From: JBJXFY01 sp046155815
Lineage (GTDB): Bacteria > Verrucomicrobiota > Verrucomicrobiia > Limisphaerales > CAIMTB01
NCBI GenBank assembly: GCA_046155815.1
Contig: JBJXFY010000210.1
Span: 1-39,688 of the forward strand
Reading direction: 5' to 3'
DNA length: 39,688 bases
Shown: piece after piece, positions 33,594-39,688 of the stretch
Position numbering within the stretch: the first letter of the stretch is position 1
How the letters are laid out: each line of letters opens with the position of its first letter
Position numbers and translations under genes: made by a program
Notes under the pieces: model-generated
Database searches by the model: none
Seen by the model: only the letters and a program-made list of their open reading frames with translations
Told to the model about the DNA's origin: nothing

Positions 33594-34358
33594 GTGAAGC
33601 TGATCTCGTGGAACGTCAACGGACTCCGCGCCATCCTGCGGAAGAATTTCCTCGACTATCTCGCCGCCGAGCGGCCGGACGTGCTGTGTCTCCAGGAGAC
33701 GAAATGCACGCCGGACGACGTGGAGAGGCTGTGGCCGGCCGACTACCTGACGCACTGGAACTCCGCCGCGAAAAAGGGGTACTCGGGCGTGGCGCTCTTC
33801 ACGCGCACGCCGCCGCTGAAGGTGTCCACCGGCATCGGCCACGCGGAGCACGACGGCGAGGGCCGCGTGCTGACGGCCGAGTTCCCGGACTTCTTCCTGG
33901 TGAACGTCTATGTCCCCAACTCCAGGCGCGAGCTCACGCGCCTGCCGTACCGCCAGCAGTGGGACCGCGACTTCCTCGCCTACCTGAAGAAGCTGGAGCG
34001 GACGAAGCCCGTGGTCTGGTGCGGCGACCTGAACGTGGCGCACACCGAGCTGGACCTCGCGAACCCGAAGGCCAACGTGAGGAATCACGGCTTCACGCCC
34101 GAGGAAAGGGCGGGCTTCGGCGAATTCCTGAGGGCCGGGTTCCTCGACACGTTCCGCGAGTTCGAGAAGGGCGGTGGACACTACACCTGGTGGAGCCCGA
34201 TGGGCGGTGCCCGCGCGCGGAACGTGGGGTGGCGGCTGGACTACTTCCTCCTCTCCCCGGCGCTGCGCCCGCGCCTGAAGTCCGCCTTCATCCGCCCCGC
34301 GGTCACGGGCAGCGACCATTGCCCGGTCGGAGTCGAACTGGCGACCCGGACCGCGTGA
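33594..34358 (+). CDS. xth: Exodeoxyribonuclease III (AP endonuclease)
   Basis: 254 residues from a GTG, the usual length. Motifs in order: VKLISWNVNGLRAIL, LCLQETK (catalytic Glu), YSGVALFTRTPP, GRVLTAEFPDFFLVNVYVPN, WCGDLNVAHTELDLANPK (catalytic Asp and Asn), GFTPEERAGFGEFL, YTWWSPMGGARARNVGWRLDYF and SDHCPVGVEL (catalytic Asp-His). It cleaves abasic-site DNA and removes 3' blocks in base excision repair. An in-frame extension back to 33465 crosses the hairpins and lacks homology, so the GTG is preferred. Confidence 0.95.
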   Translation: MKLISWNVNGLRAILRKNFLDYLAAERPDVLCLQETKCTPDDVERLWPADYLTHWNSAAKKGYSGVALFTRTPPLKVSTGIGHAEHDGEGRVLTAEFPDFFLVNVYVPNSRRELTRLPYRQQWDRDFLAYLKKLERTKPVVWCGDLNVAHTELDLANPKANVRNHGFTPEERAGFGEFLRAGFLDTFREFEKGGGHYTWWSPMGGARARNVGWRLDYFLLSPALRPRLKSAFIRPAVTGSDHCPVGVELATRTA

Positions 34359-34533
34359 TCGCCCCGGGATCCCTGCCCGGTGCGGGGGAATGGAGTTCAT
34401 GATGCCCGCCGAATCCCAAGAAATTGCCCGAAGTCCGGGGTGCAGGATCTCAGTCCACAGGATCTCGAGACTGCGCAGGCCCCGTGGATGTCCCGCCCGC
34501 GGGCGAAGGTTCCTTCCGCCCGGATTCTCGTCG

Positions 34534-34550
34534 GGCGGCCCTGGGCCGCC
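34534..34550. repeat. Perfect GC hairpin between convergent xth and nadB
   Basis: GGCGGCCC (34534-34541) and GGGCCGCC (34543-34550) are complementary with one base between. It lies in the 278-base gap between the convergent xth and nadB ends. No T-run follows on either strand. Apart from this, nothing recognisable was seen in 34359-34636. Confidence 0.4.
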
Positions 34551-34636
34551 GCTGGGAATCCTGAACGCTCGTCCGGCGGTCGCGCCGTGGTGCGGCCGGT
34601 CGGCGCATCGCCGCGCCGCGGGGCCTGGGTGCGGCT

Positions 34637-36244
34637 TCAGGCCGTGCCGCGCCGCACAATCGAGTCGCGCTGCGCCCACGCGGGATCGGCGGCGGGATGG
34701 TCGAGGTTGTAGTGCAGGCCGCGGCTCTCGGGACGGCCGAGGGCCGAACGCACGATGATCTCGGCGACGGTGGCGATGTTGCGCAGTTCGAGCAGGTCGG
34801 GCGTGACGATGATGTCCCAGTAATACTCGGCGATCTCCTCCTGGAGGTTGGCAAGGCGTGTGGCGGCGCGGCGGAGGCGCTTGTTGGTCCGCACGATGCC
34901 CACGTAGTCCCACATCAGGCGCCGGATCTCGTCCCAGTTGTGCGAGACCACGACCATCTCGTCCGCGTCGTGGGCCTGGCCGGCCTCCCACGGGGGCAGC
35001 GTTTCCGTCACGGGTGCCGGGGCGGCCGCGGCGAGGAGGCGGGCGGCGGCGCGGCGGGCGCAGACCAAGGCCTCGAGCAGGGAGTTGCTGGCCAGCCGGT
35101 TCGCGCCGTGCAGGCCGGTGCAGGCCACCTCGCCGATGGCCAGCAGGCCGGGCAGCTCCGTCGTGCCGTCGAGGCCGGTCACGACGCCGCCGCATTGGTA
35201 GTGCGCCGCGGGCACCACGGGCACCGGCTCCTTGGTCATGTCCACGCCGTACTCCAGGCAGGTCCGGTAGATGTTGGGGAAATGGCCGATGATGAACGGC
35301 GCGGGCCGGTGCGTGATGTCGAGCCACATGTGGTCGCTGCCGGTGCGCTTCATCTCCGCGTCAATCGCGCGCGCCACCACGTCGCGTGGCGCAAGGGACT
35401 TCAGCGGATGGTACTTCGCCATGAACTCCGCGCCGTCGCTCGTCCTCAGCACGCCTCCTTCGCCGCGTACGGCCTCGGAGATGAGGAAGGACTTGGCCTG
35501 GGGATGGTACAGGCACGTCGGGTGGAACTGGATGAACTCCATGTTCGCGACGGGCACCCCCGCGCGCCAGGCCATCGCCACGCCGTCGCCGGTCGCGATG
35601 TCGGGGTTGGTCGTGTAGAGATAGACCTTCCCGCAGCCGCCGGTGGCGAGGACGGTGACGGGTGCAGCGAAGGCCACGACCCCGCGCGCCGCCTCGTCGA
35701 GCACATACACGCCCAGGCAGCGGTTCGGGCCGGCGAGGCCGAGCTTGGCGGCCGTGATAAGGTCAATGGCCAGGTGCCGCTCGAAGACGCTGATCTGCGG
35801 GTGGCTCGCGATGGCCTGGAGCAGCGCGCGCTCGATCTCCCGGCCGGTCACGTCACGCGCGTGGAGGATGCGGCGCTTCGAGTGGCCGCCCTCGCGCGTG
35901 AGGTCCGGGCCGGCCGCGCCCGGCTCGTCGCGCGCGTCGAACTTCATGCCCAGCGCGACCAGTTCGGCGATGGCGGCGGGGCCCTCGCCGAGGATGCTGC
36001 GCACCGCTTGCTCGTGGCAGAGGCCCGCGCCGGCGGCGAGCGTGTCGCGGACGTGCAGCTCGACCGAGTCCTCGGGGCTCATCACGGCGGCGATGCCGCC
36101 CTGTGCCCAGTTCGTGTTCGAGTCGGCGCGCTGCTTCTTGGTGATGATGGCAACGCGGCCACGATCCGCGACCTTGAGGGCGAACATCAGCCCCGCAATG
36201 CCGCTGCCGAGGACGAGGAAGTCGAACCGCCGCGTGTCCACCAT
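34637..36244 (-). CDS. nadB: L-aspartate oxidase
   Basis: 535 residues, the normal length. FAD-binding start FLVLGSGIAGLMFALKV; succinate-dehydrogenase-flavoprotein-type motifs TNWAQGGIAAVM, LTREGGHSKRRILHARD, FHPTCLYHP, SEAVRGEGGVLR, AHYQCGGVVTGLDG, AIGEVACTGLHGANRLASNS and a C-terminal helical domain (MWDYVGIVRTNKRLRRA). It oxidises L-aspartate to iminoaspartate, the first step of de novo NAD synthesis, in the cytoplasm. nadA and nadC are not in this window. It is 55 bases after the SDR gene and probably in the same leftward operon (hpf, amidohydrolase, SDR, nadB). One substitution, Tyr to Leu in PGLLAIGEV, is mild. Confidence 0.95.
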   Translation of the reverse strand: MVDTRRFDFLVLGSGIAGLMFALKVADRGRVAIITKKQRADSNTNWAQGGIAAVMSPEDSVELHVRDTLAAGAGLCHEQAVRSILGEGPAAIAELVALGMKFDARDEPGAAGPDLTREGGHSKRRILHARDVTGREIERALLQAIASHPQISVFERHLAIDLITAAKLGLAGPNRCLGVYVLDEAARGVVAFAAPVTVLATGGCGKVYLYTTNPDIATGDGVAMAWRAGVPVANMEFIQFHPTCLYHPQAKSFLISEAVRGEGGVLRTSDGAEFMAKYHPLKSLAPRDVVARAIDAEMKRTGSDHMWLDITHRPAPFIIGHFPNIYRTCLEYGVDMTKEPVPVVPAAHYQCGGVVTGLDGTTELPGLLAIGEVACTGLHGANRLASNSLLEALVCARRAAARLLAAAAPAPVTETLPPWEAGQAHDADEMVVVSHNWDEIRRLMWDYVGIVRTNKRLRRAATRLANLQEEIAEYYWDIIVTPDLLELRNIATVAEIIVRSALGRPESRGLHYNLDHPAADPAWAQRDSIVRRGTA

Positions 36245-36299
36245 GATGGAGGCTTCAAGCGGCCGGGGCGGATGGCAAGGCCGGCCGCGGTGGGCGTGC

Positions 36300-37007
36300 C
36301 TAGGTCCACGGCTGGATGCGGCTGTCGAGCGCGAGGACCTGGCCGGAGATGTCGCGCGCGGCCAGCAGTTGCACGGCGAAGCGGGCGGCCTCGGCGGGAT
36401 CGTCGGCACGGGGCAGGGCCTTGGACGACGTCATGGCCGCGACCTGCCCCGCGTCGAGTCCGGCGGCCAGCCCGCCGGGCAGCACGCCGGGGAGCAGCAC
36501 GTTCACGCAGATGTTCCGGCCGCCGACCTCGCGGGCGAGCGACTGCGCGAGGCCGATCAGGCCGGCCTTGGACGCCGCGTACGCGCTCCGGCCCGCGCCG
36601 CCGCCGCGCGCGGCGTGCGAACCGACGAAGAGCAGGTGGCCCCCGCGCTGGCGCAGCATCGGCCGGAGCGCGGCACGGGCGCAGAGGAACGCCCCGCGGA
36701 GGTTCACGGCCATCACTTCGTCCCACGCCGCCACGTCGAGGCGCGGCAGCGTGGCGTCACGGGCAATGCCGGCGTTGGCGACCAGGGCGTCGAGGCGGCC
36801 CCAGCGCGCCATGGTTCCTTCCACCATCGCGTCCACGGCCGTCCGGTCGGTGACGTCGCAGCGGGTCGGCCAGACCGCGTCGCCGGCGGCCTCGGGGGCG
36901 GAGGAGTTTCCGGCCGCGGCAACGCGCCAGCCGGCCTCGGCCAGCGCCTGAACCAGCGCCGCGCCCAGGAAACCGGCCGCGCCGGTGACGATGGCGACGG
37001 GGGTCAT
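36300..37007 (-). CDS. Short-chain dehydrogenase/reductase (FabG-like SDR)
   Basis: 235 residues. Classical SDR motifs: TGAAGFLG cofactor loop near residue 8, CDVTD, NAGIARDA, VNLRGAF, and the catalytic Ser...Tyr-x3-Lys in VGSHAARGG and SAYAASKAGL. The C-terminal DISGQVLALDSRIQPW resembles the substrate-lid end of 3-oxoacyl-ACP reductases. The cofactor is probably NADP(H). Its ATG overlaps the stop of the amidohydrolase gene (ATGA), so the two are translationally coupled. The substrate cannot be identified; association with a deaminase-like amidohydrolase may point to a quinone or nucleoside-derived pathway. Confidence 0.88.
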   Translation of the reverse strand: MTPVAIVTGAAGFLGAALVQALAEAGWRVAAAGNSSAPEAAGDAVWPTRCDVTDRTAVDAMVEGTMARWGRLDALVANAGIARDATLPRLDVAAWDEVMAVNLRGAFLCARAALRPMLRQRGGHLLFVGSHAARGGGAGRSAYAASKAGLIGLAQSLAREVGGRNICVNVLLPGVLPGGLAAGLDAGQVAAMTSSKALPRADDPAEAARFAVQLLAARDISGQVLALDSRIQPWT

Positions 37008-38260
37008 TGGTTGTGTCCTGCTGGCGGCATGGCCCATTCCCCGGCGATCATCGAGGCGGCCACTGGGCCGGCGTGGGCGGTGACGGCGTACGCCGCGGCC
37101 GCGGCGGCCGCACCGGCGTAGGGAATGGCGATCAGGTCGGCGTCCGCGTGCGGGCGGAGTTCGCCGCGACGGCCGGCGAGCCCGAGGGCTCGGGCCGGGT
37201 TCACCGTCACGGCGCGCAGCAGCGCGCCGGGTTCGGGCGCGGGCTTGGCGGCGGCGCAGGCGCGGAGTTCGTCGAAGAGGCTCAGGCGCGGCAGCGTCCG
37301 GCCCTGCACGCGCGTGCTGAGCAGGCTGTCGGTGCCGAGGCAGACATTCACGCCGGCCCGTTCGAGGACTTCGCGGGGGAACCGCTGGTGGCCGAAGTAG
37401 GCGTGGCTCTGCGGACAATGGACCACGCTCGTGCCGGACTCCGCGAGCAGGGGGGCGTCGGCCCCGTCGAGGTAGTTCACATGGGCCAGCAGCGTGTGCG
37501 GGCCGAGGGCGTCGCAGCGCGCGAGGTGGGCCACGGGCGAGCCGAGGCCGCAGTCGCCCATGTCCCGCTGCGGCGCAAGCCAGTCGTGCATCGGCCCGCG
37601 GCGGTGCATGAACATGGAAAACTCCTCGACCGACTCCGCCGCGTGGATCGTCAGGGGCAGGCCACGCTCGCGCGCCGCCTGCGCGGCGAGCGTGACCAAC
37701 CGGGCGGTGGTGGAGTACGGTGCGTGCGGGGAAAGGCCCGCCGCCCCGTGGCCGACGCGCAGGCGGCCCGCCAGCGCGAGGGCGTCGCCGAGCGTCCTCT
37801 CCGGCGGCCGGCCGCGGCGGAGGCCCGTCATTTCGAGGCAGGAGACGATGCGCAGAGGCGTGGCCTCGCGGACCTCGGGCAGCAGCTCGGGAACAGCCGC
37901 GACGTCCACGACGGTCGTGGCGCCGGAGGCCAGCATCTGCCGCGCGCCGGCGAGCCAGGACAGCGCGAACTCGGACCAGCCCCAGCCCGCCTTGAGCGCG
38001 AGCACGCCCTTGATCCAGTCCGTGAACGAGCGTGGCGGCGGCAGGTGGCCGGCGAAGCCCGTGTACTCGAGGTGGCAGTGCGCGTTGATGAGGCCCGGCA
38101 GCAGGATGACGTCGCCCAGGTCCGTCACCGTTCCGGACGAGGCGCGGCGGAGGTCCGGCCAGGGGCCGACCGCGGCGATGCGCCCGCCCGAAACGAGCAC
38201 CGCGCCGTCCCCGAGGGGCGGCGCGGTGACGGGAAGGACGACGCGGGCGCGCAGGAGCAT
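37004..38260 (-). CDS. Amidohydrolase-superfamily deaminase (aminodeoxyfutalosine deaminase or SAH/chlorohydrolase-like)
   Basis: 418 residues. Zinc-site motifs of the amidohydrolase superfamily: LINAHCHLEYT (His61, His63), SPHAPYSTT, TIHAAES with a following Glu-Glu, LAHVNYL, HCPQSHAYFGH and the metal-binding Asp in LGTDSLLS. A short beta-sandwich at both ends frames the barrel. The pattern fits the cytosine-deaminase-like subgroup, which includes S-adenosylhomocysteine, guanine and aminodeoxyfutalosine deaminases. Aminodeoxyfutalosine deaminase of menaquinone synthesis is a good candidate but no mqn genes are seen here. It starts three bases after hpf ends and overlaps the SDR gene. Confidence 0.82.
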   Translation of the reverse strand: MLLRARVVLPVTAPPLGDGAVLVSGGRIAAVGPWPDLRRASSGTVTDLGDVILLPGLINAHCHLEYTGFAGHLPPPRSFTDWIKGVLALKAGWGWSEFALSWLAGARQMLASGATTVVDVAAVPELLPEVREATPLRIVSCLEMTGLRRGRPPERTLGDALALAGRLRVGHGAAGLSPHAPYSTTARLVTLAAQAARERGLPLTIHAAESVEEFSMFMHRRGPMHDWLAPQRDMGDCGLGSPVAHLARCDALGPHTLLAHVNYLDGADAPLLAESGTSVVHCPQSHAYFGHQRFPREVLERAGVNVCLGTDSLLSTRVQGRTLPRLSLFDELRACAAAKPAPEPGALLRAVTVNPARALGLAGRRGELRPHADADLIAIPYAGAAAAAAAYAVTAHAGPVAASMIAGEWAMPPAGHNQ

Positions 38261-38263
38261 CGC

Positions 38264-38617
38264 TCAGTCGGCCGTGGCCTGCCGCTTGCGCTTGAGGGCG
38301 GCAGCCTCGGTGTGCTTGCGCGCCTTCACCTTGTTGTGCCGCTTGCGGATCTGCTGCCCGATCTTCTTCGTCACGAGGTCAATCGCCGCGTAGAGGTCGC
38401 CTTCCACGTCCTCGGCGTACAGGTCCGGCCCCTTCACCGCGAGGCGCATCGAGCACTTGAAGGCCTTTTCCGGTGAGCGGGTCTTGTCGTGCTCGAGGAT
38501 CACGCGGGTCTCCAGCGCCCGGCGGTCGAGGTGCTCCAGCTTGTCAATCTTGGCCAGCACGTGGTCTTCGATGGCCTTGGTGAGCGTCACGTTGTGCGTG
38601 GACAGGACGAATTTCAT
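38264..38617 (-). CDS. hpf: Short ribosome hibernation promoting factor (HPF/RaiA family)
   Basis: 117 residues: MKFVLSTHNVTLTKAIEDHV, LDRRALETRVILEHDKTRSP, FKCSMRLAVKGPDLYAE and VEGDLYAAIDLVTKKIGQQI, then a basic tail (RKRHNKVKARKH). This is the single S30AE/sigma-54-modulation domain without the C-terminal dimerisation domain of long HPF. It binds the 30S subunit in stationary phase or stress and helps form inactive ribosome dimers. It heads the leftward operon. Between it and the divergent ADP-ribosylglycohydrolase is a long inverted repeat. Confidence 0.93.
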   Translation of the reverse strand: MKFVLSTHNVTLTKAIEDHVLAKIDKLEHLDRRALETRVILEHDKTRSPEKAFKCSMRLAVKGPDLYAEDVEGDLYAAIDLVTKKIGQQIRKRHNKVKARKHTEAAALKRKRQATAD

Positions 38618-38653
38618 GATGCGGCGGAAGGATGTTGGGGGAATCCGCAGTGC

Positions 38654-38715
38654 GCCAGCCGGAAGCGCGTCGAAGCGGGCGAACCGGACCGCTGTCCGGC
38701 CGCCTTCCGGCTGGC
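38654..38715. repeat. Nested inverted repeat in the divergent hpf / ADP-ribosylglycohydrolase promoter region
   Basis: The arms GCCAGCCGGAAG (38654-38665) and CTTCCGGCTGGC (38704-38715) are perfect 12-base complements. Inside them CCGGAC (38684-38689) and GTCCGG (38694-38699) form a second perfect dyad with a four-base loop. It lies between the hpf ATG (38617) and the GTG at 38747. In hpf mRNA it would be part of the 5' leader and could fold into a two-level hairpin. Confidence 0.65.
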
Positions 38716-38746
38716 CCGCGCGGTGACGGCTTTCCACACTCGGCCC

Positions 38747-39688
38747 GTGAACTCCTTCTGCCGGGCGGCCCGGCTTGGCGTCGTTCTCCTGGCCCTGCTG
38801 TCGGGCACCGCCACGGCGGCGGCCGACGGCGCGGCGGTGGACGTGCGCGCCCGCATCCGCGGCCTGCTGCTCGGCGCCTACCTGGGCGACGCGCTCGGCG
38901 GGCCGGTGGAGTTTCAGGAAGCCGTGAAGGTGCAGGCGTTGCCCAACCCGCCGAGACGCTGGCGGGACGAGGAAATCTTCGATGCGCCCGCGCGCGCCGC
39001 CGCGGCGGCGCGGCTCCGGCTGCGCCCGTACGCGCCGTTGCGGCCGGTGTCCGAATCCTACGGCCAGTGGGGCTCGAACTGTCCGCCCGGCACGGTCACG
39101 GACGACTCGCGGCACAAGCTCGTCCTGCTCCACGCGCTGCGCGCCGCCGACGGCGCGGACGCCCGGCCGCTGGATGTGCGCGGCCTCGCGCAGGCGTACC
39201 TCGACTGGCCCGCACGGCCGGTCATCGCGGAGAACCCGGAGTTCCGCGCGCAGTGCGCCGACTGGCTGGAGGAATGGCAGCTCGCCGCGCGCTGGGTGCT
39301 CGGGGAGCGCGACTCCGCCCGCGCGCTGCCGCCAGAACGCATGTGGCAGGGCCTGCCGACCTGCTGCGGCCAGATGACGCTGCCGCCGCTGGCCGCGGTC
39401 TTCGCCGGCCGGCCGGACGACGCCCACCGCGCCGCGTGGCACCTCGCGTTCTTCGACAACGGCTTCGGCCGGGACATGAACGCCGCGCGGGTCGCCGCGC
39501 TGGCCGCGGCGCTGGTCACGCCTGCCGACCCGGCGCGGCCGCGGCCGGCCTGGGACGCCGTGCTCGCCGCGCTGCGCGGGACCGACCCGTACCGCCACCG
39601 GCAGATCCGCTGGAGCCAGCGCGCGGTGGACCGCTGGCTGGACTTCGCGCTGGGCGCCGCGCGCGAGGCGGAGGGCCGGCCGGCGCGG
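38747..39688 (+). CDS. Exported ADP-ribosylglycohydrolase-family protein (3' end outside window)
   Basis: 314 codons are visible from a GTG, running off the window end in frame. A signal peptide is likely: VNSFCRAARLGVVLLALLSG, then a TATAAADG cleavage region. The ARH fold starts with GLLLGAYLGDALGGPVEF and the magnesium-binding motif reads TVTDDS (116-121), with WLDFALG later. ARH enzymes remove ADP-ribose from proteins or act on related substrates. Export from the cytoplasm is unusual for the family, so an extracytoplasmic glycosidase-like role is possible. The C-terminal metal site (usually D-x-D) is beyond the window. No regulatory partner is visible. Confidence 0.85.
   Translation, partial: MNSFCRAARLGVVLLALLSGTATAAADGAAVDVRARIRGLLLGAYLGDALGGPVEFQEAVKVQALPNPPRRWRDEEIFDAPARAAAAARLRLRPYAPLRPVSESYGQWGSNCPPGTVTDDSRHKLVLLHALRAADGADARPLDVRGLAQAYLDWPARPVIAENPEFRAQCADWLEEWQLAARWVLGERDSARALPPERMWQGLPTCCGQMTLPPLAAVFAGRPDDAHRAAWHLAFFDNGFGRDMNAARVAALAAALVTPADPARPRPAWDAVLAALRGTDPYRHRQIRWSQRAVDRWLDFALGAAREAEGRPAR

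Noticed and set aside
34359..34636. A tRNA or small RNA gene in the xth-nadB gap.
   Set aside because: No cloverleaf-like pairing or TTC-loop pattern was found by eye; only one GC hairpin is present.

Overview
This window comes from a very GC-rich bacterial chromosome (about 70 % GC by eye), most likely a member of the Verrucomicrobiota. Lineage clues are: a Tat-exported Gfo/Idh oxidoreductase; an exported DUF1080 protein; a XylR-type regulator with a LacI-like sensor fused to an AraC helix-turn-helix; a pseudopilin with a C-terminal His...Asp-Gly motif; a PQQ-type beta-propeller starting DWPQWRGP; two secreted proteins ending in a small Trp...FFRL domain; and short-period intergenic repeats. 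Shine-Dalgarno sequences are often weak, and GTG and probably TTG starts are common. No tRNA, rRNA, CRISPR array, insertion sequence or phage gene was seen.

Layout. (a) 1-6.7 kb, sugar/amino-sugar island: a leftward five-gene operon (DUF1080, EamA transporter, homocysteine S-methyltransferase, NagB-like deaminase, ROK kinase, the last cut by the window edge) diverges from a XylR-like regulator over a palindromic operator candidate; a Gfo/Idh/MocA oxidoreductase follows the regulator. (b) 6.7-12.2 kb, leftward oppABCDF-type peptide ABC transporter with a long inverted repeat filling the oppC-oppD gap. (c) 12.4-16.5 kb, rightward exported/surface proteins: a small CxxC protein, a His-rich secreted protein, a pseudopilin and a parallel beta-helix protein. 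(d) 16.5-24.4 kb, mixed: a periplasmic phosphatase-like/cytochrome c'-like fusion, an SPFH-helix-turn-helix protein, a permuted papain-like protein, a PQQ-like propeller, a sugar-nucleotide epimerase, Kdo transferase (waaA) and a DUF1801 protein. (e) 24.5-32.2 kb, rightward: DNA polymerase III delta', O-antigen-ligase-like protein, glutamine synthetase with an intrinsic terminator, a possible replication origin, dnaA, an orphan ABC ATPase and an FkbM methyltransferase. (f) 32.2-39.7 kb, leftward EamA transporter with a terminator in its leader, exonuclease III (rightward), leftward operon hpf-amidohydrolase-SDR-nadB, and a divergent exported ADP-ribosylglycohydrolase cut by the window end.

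How they work together. Region (a) looks like one regulated module that takes up or releases a sugar compound, deaminates an amino-sugar phosphate and handles a methylated by-product; the exact substrate is not visible. Regions (d) and (e) include envelope genes (waaA, epimerase, O-antigen ligase) as expected of a Gram-negative cell. The glnA-dnaA stretch and hpf are housekeeping. The least explained items are the phosphatase-cytochrome fusion, the secreted cluster with the shared C-terminal domain, the arm-of-three-units inverted repeats, and several ABC ATPases with substitutions at normally conserved catalytic positions.
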